A DNA stretch of 8,504 bases. Origin: Deltaproteobacteria bacterium RIFCSPLOWO2_02_FULL_57_26 (GTDB lineage: Bacteria; Desulfobacterota; Binatia; UBA9968). Location: positions 1 to 8,504 of the forward strand of contig MGSI01000033.1 of NCBI GenBank assembly GCA_001798455.1, given 5' to 3'. Within the stretch, counting starts at the first letter, position 1; every line of letters starts with the position of its first letter. The notes beneath the pieces were generated by a model. It saw only the letters and a list, made by a program, of their open reading frames with translations, was not told the DNA's origin and ran no database searches. Both the position numbers and the translations under genes were made by a program. Shown here in pieces: positions 1-6,027 of this stretch.

Positions 1-283
1 GGGCGACGCCGTGATGCTGGTATTCCGGATGGACGCCGATCGTATCAATCCACCCGACTGTCTCCGGCACGCCGTACTCCCAGCCGCTTGCATCGCCCAT
101 GATAAAGCCGACGACGCGTCCGTCCACCTCCGCGACCAGAGGGGGGACCGGCGAGCGCGCCTGTGCAGATTCGACTTTCATTTCCCAGTAATCGCGCCGC
201 CGCTTACCCAACACACGATTGTCAATGTCCGCAATCGCGCCCACATCCTTTCCGCTCATCACGCGAGTTGTTACCGGTCCCAT
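1..283 (-). CDS. GNAT-family N-acetyltransferase, N-terminal part (runs off left edge)
   Basis: Translating the minus strand from the ATG at 283-281 gives 94 residues open to the window edge. The start is fixed by a strong Shine-Dalgarno, AAAGGAGG (297-290), six bases upstream. The protein has the GNAT (acetyl-CoA-dependent acyltransferase) pattern. A beta strand around residues 48-63 (LVAEVDGRVVGFIMGD) is followed by a second strand and the acetyl-CoA pyrophosphate-binding motif A. That motif is IDTIGVHPEYQHHGVA at 79-94, containing Q-x-x-G-x-A at 89-94. Families of this type acetylate protein N-termini, small amines or antibiotics; nothing here picks a substrate. The C-terminal half is outside the window. 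It lies on the same strand as the UbiD unit but is about 750 bases away across degenerate DNA, so it is probably a separate gene. Family assignment is fairly secure from motif A; function is unknown. Confidence 0.85.
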   Translation of the reverse strand, partial: MGPVTTRVMSGKDVGAIADIDNRVLGKRRRDYWEMKVESAQARSPVPPLVAEVDGRVVGFIMGDASGWEYGVPETVGWIDTIGVHPEYQHHGVA

Positions 284-488
284 AGCGTTCCTCCTTTAGA
301 ACCGAAAGGTTAAAAAATCATGATGATAGGGGTTTAGTTTTTGGCTCGAGCTCTTGTGAACTCCGAAATCGCGCCTTCAAAACGAAGGAGCCTCCCAAGG
401 AGCATAGATCGCATTGGCGGGAGCGTATCCGATAAGGCGCGGTTGCGTCAAGTTTGGAACGGGTTCCGGGTAGAGGTGGATATCTCGT

Positions 489-650
489 CCCTGCCTTCAC
501 CCCATTGTCCTGCAGCTTCTTAAATACCTCCTCAGCCGTGAGCCGGGATGTCCATTGCCCAACTTCTTTATCGACTTCATCCTCATGCTCTTTTCTTGCC
601 GGTATCGTTTTAAACCTCGGATCTGAGATCAGCTGATCCCGGCCCGTCCA
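489..650 (-). pseudogene. Decayed C-terminal fragment of a CaiB/BaiF (type III) CoA-transferase
   Basis: On the minus strand, the frame opening at TGG (650-648), directly after an in-frame TAA (653-651), reads about 54 residues. They match the CaiB/BaiF C-terminal pattern: GRDQLISDPRFKT, then KEHEDEVDKEVGQWT, then LTAEEVFKKLQDNGVKAG. In the family this is the (L)xxDPRF...R..h..eL...l..w....eev...Lq..GvpaG segment, which precedes the last domain. After GVKAG the family resemblance stops in all three frames. Upstream, the conserved N-terminal two thirds, including the catalytic Asp region, are absent, and QW appears in a different frame (MPEESQWD, then stop). This is a truncated, frameshifted remnant. 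It differs clearly from the intact CoA-transferase at 6024-7226 in the aligned segment, so it is not a recent duplicate of that gene. Family recognition is by eye; no search was run. Confidence 0.72.
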
Positions 651-1033
651 TTAGTTAATCCCACTGTGATTCCTCCGGCATCTTTTCTGCGGATTTTAGG
701 CGATTTGCGGGCGGGGAGAAAGGGGAAAATAACAGAAGGCAACAGGCGTGAGGCAGGAGGCAACAGTAAAATGGATTAAGGATTGGAAGGGTTCAAGGGA
801 TAAAGGGTTAAAAAGCCAAGGATGAAGGCGGGATTATGAAGGATGAAGTAGCATATTGGATACAATAACTCTTTGCCAAATAAGGAGCCGAGGCAACCGG
901 GACCGGGGCCCATGCCACCCTTGGCACCAACCGCACCTATCAGTGAGAAGGAATACTGGTAGGCGCTGTTCTCAGAGGCCACAGAGACGATTATTCCCCA
1001 AGAGGTGACCCCGCGTCTCGTTCTCCGGAAAAT
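651..1033. other. Gene-poor intergenic stretch with repeats, downstream of the UbiD gene
   Basis: No convincing gene is present. The left part (to about 715) carries frameshifted bits next to the CoA-transferase relic. The middle (about 715-850) is a G+A-rich repeat patch listed separately. The right part (about 850-1033) contains short open frames on both strands, neither with a convincing ribosome binding site or a recognisable family. TGCCA-AGGG-TGGCA at 913-926 (read on minus) is a perfect 5-bp stem, but no T-run follows it, so it is not called a terminator. No clear rho-independent terminator for the UbiD transcript was found. Confidence 0.5.
715..850. repeat. Purine-rich imperfect short repeats
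   Basis: The plus strand is strongly G+A biased and built from loosely repeated words. AGGCAACAG occurs at 737-745 and again at 758-766, with a partial copy AGGCAGG between them (751-757). Next comes a run of 7-9 base variants of the type GGATTAA / GGATTGGAA / GGGTTCAA / GGGATAAA / GGGTTAAA (about 773-814). AAGGATGAAG follows at 818-827 and 839-848. It has no palindromes or spacer regularity, so it is not a CRISPR. It resembles the degenerate minisatellite-like filler seen between genes in some environmental bacterial genomes; that comparison is from memory. Confidence 0.55.
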
Positions 1034-2479
1034 TCAGCACCAGTAAGTGCTCCTGTCGGTTGGAATATGCTGCAGGATTTCAGCCGGGATATAGTCTTCC
1101 AGCCTTATCTTCTCCATGGCTTCATCCGGGCACTTAGAAACTGGGGAGAAAGGCCGGTCCAGAGGCCGGGTGGCGTCCACGATCATGCAAGAGGTCTTGA
1201 TCTCGTCCACTAGAGAAGGATCCAGCATGTTTCCACGGAAGAGAGGTTCCAGAATCGTCACCTGTCGATGTGGCTGCACCCTGGTCGCCAAAGCCCAGAG
1301 AACATCGGTGGGATCGTAGACATCGATGTCCTCATCGAAGACAAGTATATTCTTTGCATGGTCGAAGGTCATTGCTGCGGCAGCGGCCCGGCCCGGATCA
1401 CCCTCCGACATCTTTTTCATGGAGATGAAAATGTTGTAATTCGCGTGCCGTCCCAGCTTGCATACGGCCCTTACGCCAGGCACCGCTTCGCGGCAGCGCC
1501 TTAGATAAGCCCCCTCCCGGGGTAAATCCATCCACGGCTTGTCCCCCTCCGGCGTGATAACGGACTGATACATCGCTCCCTTGCGATAGTTGATGGCCCT
1601 AACCTCGTATTGGACACATCTGACATAGCGTTGGGGTCCCAGGTAACCTGGAGCTTCACCGAAGGGCCCTTCGACAACCCTCTTTCCCGGAAGCAGTGCG
1701 CCCTCAATAACGATTTCTGCATCCGCGGGAATCAATAGCTTTTCGCCCCACGTTTCGGACGGAGTGAGCCTCAGAGGCTCCTGGAGATAACCGCCGATGA
1801 CGTCAAACTCACTGACCTCGAAGGGACCGGTATAGCAAGCTCCTATATGATAGGCCGGGTGGTGGCCTAATACTGTCGCGACGGGACACTCCATGCCTTG
1901 TTCCTCGTAATCCCGGTAGATCCCCCAGAGATGGCGCGGCGAGGCATAGAGCGCGGTAGTGTTCTTGGACTTTACCTCCATCCGGTGGTACGAGCAGTTG
2001 TAAATACCTTTTTTTCGGTCGCGGGTAATCGTCGAAAGCGTGATGTAAGGGCCCCCATCCATGTCATGATGCCTCATAATCGGCAGCTCGTAGAGGTCGA
2101 CATCGCTTCCACGCTTCACCGCCTGCTTAACCGGAGCGTCTCTCCTGTCCACGAAGATCGGCGGAATCTGATGCGCCTCTCTTTGCATGCACGCCTCAGC
2201 CATTTCGGCGCGAGTCATCTCCCTGGGTAAACCTAAAGCGATCTGGGTTTTCCGCTGAGAGATTTCACAGTTCAAGACTAATGGAAAATCGCTTACCCGG
2301 CCGTGGAGGCTTAAGGGCTGTTCAAATATCACAATAGGGAATTTCTTCTGGGCGCCGAGATGCTTGATGATAGCGGAGACATCGTAATGGGCCGGATCAA
2401 CCTGTTTCGTAATCCGGATGACTTCGTTGGGGACCTCTCCCTGGCACTCTTCCAGGAACGAGCTAAGACTTTTCGGCAT
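1034..2479 (-). CDS. UbiD-family prenylated-FMN-dependent decarboxylase
   Basis: 481 residues, normal for UbiD. UbiD enzymes reversibly (de)carboxylate alpha,beta-unsaturated or aromatic acids in the cytoplasm, using prenylated FMN made by UbiX. The Arg-Glu-Glu set known from fungal ferulate decarboxylase Fdc1 (R173, E277, E282) can be placed at R166 (SYHRMEV), E270 and E275 (EGPFGE). The 104-residue spacing between the Arg and first Glu is the same as in Fdc1. Other family blocks are AEIVIEGALLPGKR (254-267), GPFGEAPGY (271-279), FDEDIDVYD (381-389) and WALATRVQP (395-403). The ATG at 2479 is preceded by GGGAGG four bases upstream and an in-frame TAG 12 bases upstream, so no earlier start exists. 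It lies 84 bases after the solute-binding protein gene on the same strand and is probably co-transcribed. No UbiX gene is in the window. Substrate unknown; the catalytic set suggests an active enzyme. Confidence 0.95.
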   Translation of the reverse strand: MPKSLSSFLEECQGEVPNEVIRITKQVDPAHYDVSAIIKHLGAQKKFPIVIFEQPLSLHGRVSDFPLVLNCEISQRKTQIALGLPREMTRAEMAEACMQREAHQIPPIFVDRRDAPVKQAVKRGSDVDLYELPIMRHHDMDGGPYITLSTITRDRKKGIYNCSYHRMEVKSKNTTALYASPRHLWGIYRDYEEQGMECPVATVLGHHPAYHIGACYTGPFEVSEFDVIGGYLQEPLRLTPSETWGEKLLIPADAEIVIEGALLPGKRVVEGPFGEAPGYLGPQRYVRCVQYEVRAINYRKGAMYQSVITPEGDKPWMDLPREGAYLRRCREAVPGVRAVCKLGRHANYNIFISMKKMSEGDPGRAAAAAMTFDHAKNILVFDEDIDVYDPTDVLWALATRVQPHRQVTILEPLFRGNMLDPSLVDEIKTSCMIVDATRPLDRPFSPVSKCPDEAMEKIRLEDYIPAEILQHIPTDRSTYWC

Positions 2480-2563
2480 AAAGCCTCCCTGCTACTCACC
2501 CCTTTTTTTTCGATCTCTTGCCAGGGAAACGAGCGGCGGCATCCTCCAGCGATTCTCAAACTC

Positions 2564-3574
2564 CTACCGGAGAAAGATCTCTTTGTATTCCTTCTTCTTT
2601 TCCGCGTAGGCTTTAGGACCAAGGTCATCCATCGGGACAAATTGGATCCTGTCCGCATCTGGCAGCGGCGGATATATCCCTTTGCGGTTCACAAATTCGC
2701 CCATCTTGGCCATGATATTTATGCTCTCATCGTCCAAAAAATAGTCGATGAAGGCCTTCCCCGCATTCGGATGCGGGGCCTTGTTGCTAAGGGCCACGTA
2801 GTTGCTGTCCCCGAGCATCCGGGGAAGCCTCACATAATCCAAAGGGGCGCCCTTCTGTCCAAATACGTACGTATAGTGAACCAGCGTGATGGCAATGGGG
2901 ATCTCTCCGGTGGAAGCGCGCTCCACAGGGGGGAGGAGAGATTCCACCAGCATCGGTCGGGTTGCAGCCAAATCACGAATATATCTTTCAGACTTTTCCT
3001 TCCCCATCAGCCTGTGCAGGCTGGCGAGCCACTGCGTGGCGGTCGTGTGCTGGGTGGGATCGGGCATGACCAATTTCCCCCGATATTGAGGCTTCAACAG
3101 GTCCTCTAGAGATCTCGGCGCGTCCCCAGGGTTGATAGCGTTTTTGTTGTAAACAATCCCGATCATAAGATTGCGATAGCTGGGCCCCAGGTTAGGATCA
3201 ATGGCGTCCTTGGGGTAGTCTTTGGCTGTCGGCGAGTCATATCGGGCAAAGACCCCTTCTCGCTGCATGATTTTCATAGGGTCTGCGATGGTGAAAACCA
3301 CGTCGAAGAGGGGCTTTCCGACCCGATACTCGCTGAGCGCTCTATCCATGACCTTTGTCGACGAGGCCCTCCAGTAGTCGACCTGGAGACCAGTCTTCTT
3401 GAGGAAGGCCTTGGCAATAGACTCGGCGATACCGGATTCCATCGAGCCATAAACCACAACCCTTGCCCCTTCTTTCTTGGCGGCCTCGACAAGTGGCGCC
3501 TTCTGACCTGAAGCTGGCACCACAAGGATAAACAACGAAACCGCGCAGGCTAAGAGAGATATGAATGTTGGCAT
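2564..3574 (-). CDS. ABC-type extracellular solute-binding protein (Fe3+/AfuA-like fold, COG1840-like)
   Basis: 336 residues when started at the ATG at 3574-3572. The frame is open to 3736, but the internal start is preferred: it has GAGGAGG at 3592-3586, 11 bases upstream, and opens directly into a signal peptide (MPTFISLLACAVSLFILVVPASG, likely cut near residue 23). The mature protein is a periplasmic type 2 binding protein. It shows LVEAAKKEGARVVVYGSME (28-46), AFLKKTGLQVDY (56-67), FDVVFT (90-95), a hinge-type segment GIVYNKNAI (139-147), SLEDLLKPQYRGKLVMPDP (155-173) and HPNAGKAFIDYFL (268-280). Where ferric-binding FbpA has a Tyr-Tyr iron ligand pair, this protein reads H-Y-T-Y (233-236), so the ligand is probably an organic anion rather than iron (inference, alignment by eye). 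No permease or ATPase genes accompany it. It is the first gene of the leftward unit, followed by the UbiD gene, and diverges from the ThDP gene. Confidence 0.93.
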   Translation of the reverse strand: MPTFISLLACAVSLFILVVPASGQKAPLVEAAKKEGARVVVYGSMESGIAESIAKAFLKKTGLQVDYWRASSTKVMDRALSEYRVGKPLFDVVFTIADPMKIMQREGVFARYDSPTAKDYPKDAIDPNLGPSYRNLMIGIVYNKNAINPGDAPRSLEDLLKPQYRGKLVMPDPTQHTTATQWLASLHRLMGKEKSERYIRDLAATRPMLVESLLPPVERASTGEIPIAITLVHYTYVFGQKGAPLDYVRLPRMLGDSNYVALSNKAPHPNAGKAFIDYFLDDESINIMAKMGEFVNRKGIYPPLPDADRIQFVPMDDLGPKAYAEKKKEYKEIFLR

Positions 3575-3940
3575 CTGAGATCTAGCCTCCTCTGTTGGAT
3601 CAAATGAAAATGGCAGGAAGTTCTTTTTGAGGGACAGCCACCGAGAACTCATCAATCCGGCCTCACGACCGCATGCCAAGTGGTCTTGGAAGGGCCCAAG
3701 CAGCCACCGAAGAGAACGGCCGGTCTGGACTCTCATTTCAAGGGAAAAATATCCGATGCGGACGCGTCATGTCAACCTGAGCGTAGCCCAACCCCCTCAT
3801 CTTATGAATCTTGCCGCCGCGTGCTGGAGTCGGTTGGAGGCGTGATCCTGAACAAAACCTAGATCGAATCGCCGCTTTCTGATAAGGTCTGCTCATCCAT
3901 TGAAAACGGTACTTTGAGAGCAGGGGAGGAGAGTTCTGAA
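3575..3940. promoter_or_regulatory. Divergent control region between the solute-binding protein and ThDP-enzyme units
   Basis: This 366-base gap separates two head-to-head transcription units and must carry their promoters. No sigma-70 -35/-10 pair with good spacing stands out on either strand, so none is assigned. Visible elements are a direct repeat, CAGCCACCGAGAAC at 3635-3648 and CAGCCACCGA-AGA-GAAC at 3701-3717 (66 bases apart, second copy with three extra bases), which could be a regulator site. A segment GTCATGTCAACCTGAGCGTAG (3765-3785) recalls a dispersed intergenic repeat seen in many genomes. No regulator gene lies in the gap; the short open frames there lack ribosome binding sites and family features. 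Confidence 0.5.
3923..3931 (+). promoter_or_regulatory. Ribosome binding site that sets the start of the ThDP enzyme
   Basis: GGGGAGGAG ends nine bases before the ATG at 3941. The same frame could begin at TTG 3914, but that codon lies upstream of this strong site and adds only nine residues rich in Gly/Glu/Ser, so the ATG is the better start. Confidence 0.8.
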
Positions 3941-5641
3941 ATGGCGGAGCTGGGAAGCGGAGAAAGAACAGCCGCACAGGCGTATCTCGAAGTAGCTGCG
4001 GCGCACGGCGTCGAATATATTTTCGGCCTGCCGGGCACGAGCGGGCAAGAATTTCTCGGCACCATCGCCGAACAGGAACGGATTCGATATATCCTGGCCC
4101 TTCATGAGACCTGCGCGGTTTCCATGGCTGACGGCTACGCCCGGGTGAGCGGTCGCCCGACGCTGGCCCAGGTGAGCACGCTTCCAGGGACTGCGAACGC
4201 CGTCGGAGTTCTCTACGACGCCTATCGGGACAGGTCTCCGGTGGTGGTGACCTCGACCCATGTGGATATGCGGATTATGGGTCGTGATAGCCACACGGAA
4301 GGGCGGGATTTAGTAGAGCTAACGCGGCAATTCACCAAGTGGAGCTGCGAAGTCCACAGATCGGATCGGGTCGCTGAAGCTTTGAATCGGGCCTTCAAAG
4401 TGGCTTCGACCCCGCCTAAAGGTCCGGTCTACCTCTCTTTGCCGAGCAATCTTTTAGTCGAGCCGGTGACGGGTAAGGTTCCGGAGGCGGAGCGTTACCG
4501 CATCGTTCCGCGGATGGCGGCTGACCCGGAAGCGCTTCGGGAGGCGGCCCGTCTTCTATTGGAGGCCGAACGGCCTTTAATTGTGGCGGGAAGTGGCGTG
4601 GCCGCAGCGGGCGCGGTGGACGAATTGATCCAGCTAGCGGAGATGGTGGTTTTGCCCGTGGTCATGGAGCCGCGCTACTCCTTTCTCAGCTTTCCCACAA
4701 GCCACCCCTATAGCTTTCAGATCCCTGAGCGCCAGGTGACCTTCAAGCTTCCGGAATGGGGAGAGCCCGATCTCATTTTTGCCGTTGGCTGCCGCCTGGT
4801 CCGCGAATACCGCTATCTTTCGGAGCCGGCGATCAAGCCTGAAACCCGCTGTGTCCATATCGAAGAGGATCCGTGGGAAATCGGCAAGGTTTTCCCCGTG
4901 GACCTGGGCGTCATTGCCGACGCCAAAAGCGCCCTAAGCTCGCTGGTGCAGATCTGTCGCGATCAGCTAAGCAAGATAGACGGGGGCCGCAGGGCCGAAC
5001 GCCTCGCTTGTCTCAAGAAGGCCAAGGAAAGGGCGCAGCGGGAACTGGAGGACCGGGTGCGCGACGGCTGGGATTCCACTCCGGTTAATCCTGCTCGTTT
5101 AATTCGGGAAATGGACAGACTTTTGGACCGCGATGTTTTGATCGTCAATGAAAGTCCGACTGCGAAGGATATCCTTATGTCCAACTTTAGCTTCGCCGCT
5201 GGACGATCCTATTTTTCCAATTCCTCCGGCGGCTATCTGGGCTGGGGTTTAGGTGCCGCTATGGGGGCCAAGCTCGCCTCGGGCGAGCGCCGTGTCGTCG
5301 CGTGCCTCGGAGACGGCAGCGCGATGTTTGGCGTCCAAGGTCTTTGGACCATGGCCAAGTATCGCATACCCCTTCTGGTCATTGTGTTTAACAACCGGGC
5401 CTACATGGCGGTGAAAAACCAGTTTCGAGGCAGCGGTGAAAGGGTGAGCCTGGCCGCGCAGCTCGGGGCCGATCTGGTCGATCCTGAACTGAACTTCGCC
5501 CGGCTCGCGCAGTGCTTTGGCATATTCGGCCAGAGAGTGGAACAACCACAGGAGATCGCACTCGCGTTAGAGCAGGCCCTGCAACAGCCCGGGCCGGCGG
5601 TTATCGACGTAGTCATCAGTCAGAAGACGAGAAAAGATTAA
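3941..5641 (+). CDS. ThDP-dependent enzyme, benzoylformate decarboxylase-like / acetolactate synthase-like (COG0028)
   Basis: 566 residues with the three-domain layout of the pyruvate oxidase/benzoylformate decarboxylase superfamily: N-terminal Pyr domain (about 10-175), central domain (about 190-340) and C-terminal PP domain (about 380-560). The cofactor-activating glutamate is E56 (LHETCAVSMADGYAR). The ThDP/Mg motif begins GDGS at 457-460 and closes with NN at 484-485. The closest family I recall is benzoylformate decarboxylase: RYILAL.E.C.V..ADGYA, GT.NA, KWS, GPVYLS.P and GDGSA...LWT...Y.IP match. However, BFD's His70 position falls on S79 here, and its Ser26 position on T33. It probably acts on a 2-oxo acid or 2-hydroxyacyl-CoA, cleaving next to the carbonyl; the actual substrate is not shown. 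It is first in a five-gene operon, 11 bases before the CMD-family gene. Acetolactate synthase proper is less likely given the catabolic neighbours. Confidence 0.92.
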   Translation: MAELGSGERTAAQAYLEVAAAHGVEYIFGLPGTSGQEFLGTIAEQERIRYILALHETCAVSMADGYARVSGRPTLAQVSTLPGTANAVGVLYDAYRDRSPVVVTSTHVDMRIMGRDSHTEGRDLVELTRQFTKWSCEVHRSDRVAEALNRAFKVASTPPKGPVYLSLPSNLLVEPVTGKVPEAERYRIVPRMAADPEALREAARLLLEAERPLIVAGSGVAAAGAVDELIQLAEMVVLPVVMEPRYSFLSFPTSHPYSFQIPERQVTFKLPEWGEPDLIFAVGCRLVREYRYLSEPAIKPETRCVHIEEDPWEIGKVFPVDLGVIADAKSALSSLVQICRDQLSKIDGGRRAERLACLKKAKERAQRELEDRVRDGWDSTPVNPARLIREMDRLLDRDVLIVNESPTAKDILMSNFSFAAGRSYFSNSSGGYLGWGLGAAMGAKLASGERRVVACLGDGSAMFGVQGLWTMAKYRIPLLVIVFNNRAYMAVKNQFRGSGERVSLAAQLGADLVDPELNFARLAQCFGIFGQRVEQPQEIALALEQALQQPGPAVIDVVISQKTRKD

Positions 5642-5652
5642 AGGGGGGGAAC

Positions 5653-6027
5653 ATGAAGACGGATACTTGGGAAGAGTTTCAAAAAGCGTCGCTGGGAGCG
5701 GAGAATACCGCTTATGAGGTCATCGCGAGGCTGGATCCGGAGTATTTCGGCCATCTGAAGGGAATTTTTGTTGATGCCACTTTTGGCCGGGAAGGCGCGC
5801 TACCGCGAAAAACCAAGGAACTTATCATGGTGGGAATCACCTGCGCGCTGTCGCGTCCTCGAGGCGTGCGGGTCCATATCGAGAGAGCTCTAAACGTGGG
5901 CGCGACCCCAAAAGAGATCCTCGAAGCCGCGGAGGTGGCGGCGATTCCAGGCGGGATGCCCGGCTTGTGGCTTGGTGTCGAGACGCTCCAGGAAGTCCTA
6001 AAGCGCAGGGGGCAGGAATTTAAATGA
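5653..6027 (+). CDS. Carboxymuconolactone decarboxylase (CMD)/AhpD-like small protein
   Basis: 124 residues, all-helical CMD fold. The start ATG follows a G-rich ribosome binding site (AAAGGGGGGGAAC) directly after the ThDP gene's stop. The open frame extends upstream to 5512 but would overlap that gene by about 130 bases, so the internal start is chosen. The family core reads PRKTKELIMVGITCAL (51-66), VHIERALNVGATPKEILEA (73-91) and a GGMPGLWLG segment (100-108). E56 and H75 align with AhpD Glu118 and His137 with the same 19-residue spacing. The positions of AhpD's catalytic Cys130 and Cys133 are R68 and G71, so a thiol peroxidase/disulfide function is unlikely. A decarboxylase, lactone-handling or accessory role fits better. 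It ends in an ATGA overlap with the CoA-transferase, so translation is likely coupled. The true substrate is unknown. Confidence 0.9.
   Translation: MKTDTWEEFQKASLGAENTAYEVIARLDPEYFGHLKGIFVDATFGREGALPRKTKELIMVGITCALSRPRGVRVHIERALNVGATPKEILEAAEVAAIPGGMPGLWLGVETLQEVLKRRGQEFK

Noticed and set aside
11..313. 100-codon plus-strand open frame at the left edge
   Set aside because: It is antisense to the GNAT gene, which has motif A and a strong ribosome binding site; the plus frame has neither.
715..850. CRISPR array
   Set aside because: Repeats are 7-10 bases, imperfect and irregularly spaced, with no spacers and no cas genes.
913..926. Perfect 5-bp inverted repeat that could be a terminator for the UbiD unit
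   Set aside because: The stem is short and no T-run follows on the minus strand.
852..962. Short plus-strand proline-rich frame ending PLAPTAPISEKEYW
   Set aside because: Only about 36 codons between two stops with no start signal; the tail looks protein-like, but nothing supports a gene or names its origin.
776..982. 68-codon minus-strand open frame (SLIGAVGAKGGMGPGPG...) after the UbiD gene
   Set aside because: No ribosome binding site, no recognisable family, and its C-terminal part is simply the purine-rich repeat read backwards.
1004..1040. GAGACG...CGTCTC style pairing near the UbiD stop codon
   Set aside because: A six-base stem with a long loop (over 20 bases) and no T-tract is within chance expectation.
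2360..3109. Long 249-codon plus-strand open frame opposite the UbiD and solute-binding genes
   Set aside because: It is antisense to two genes with clear family motifs and spans their junction; its sequence has no domain pattern.
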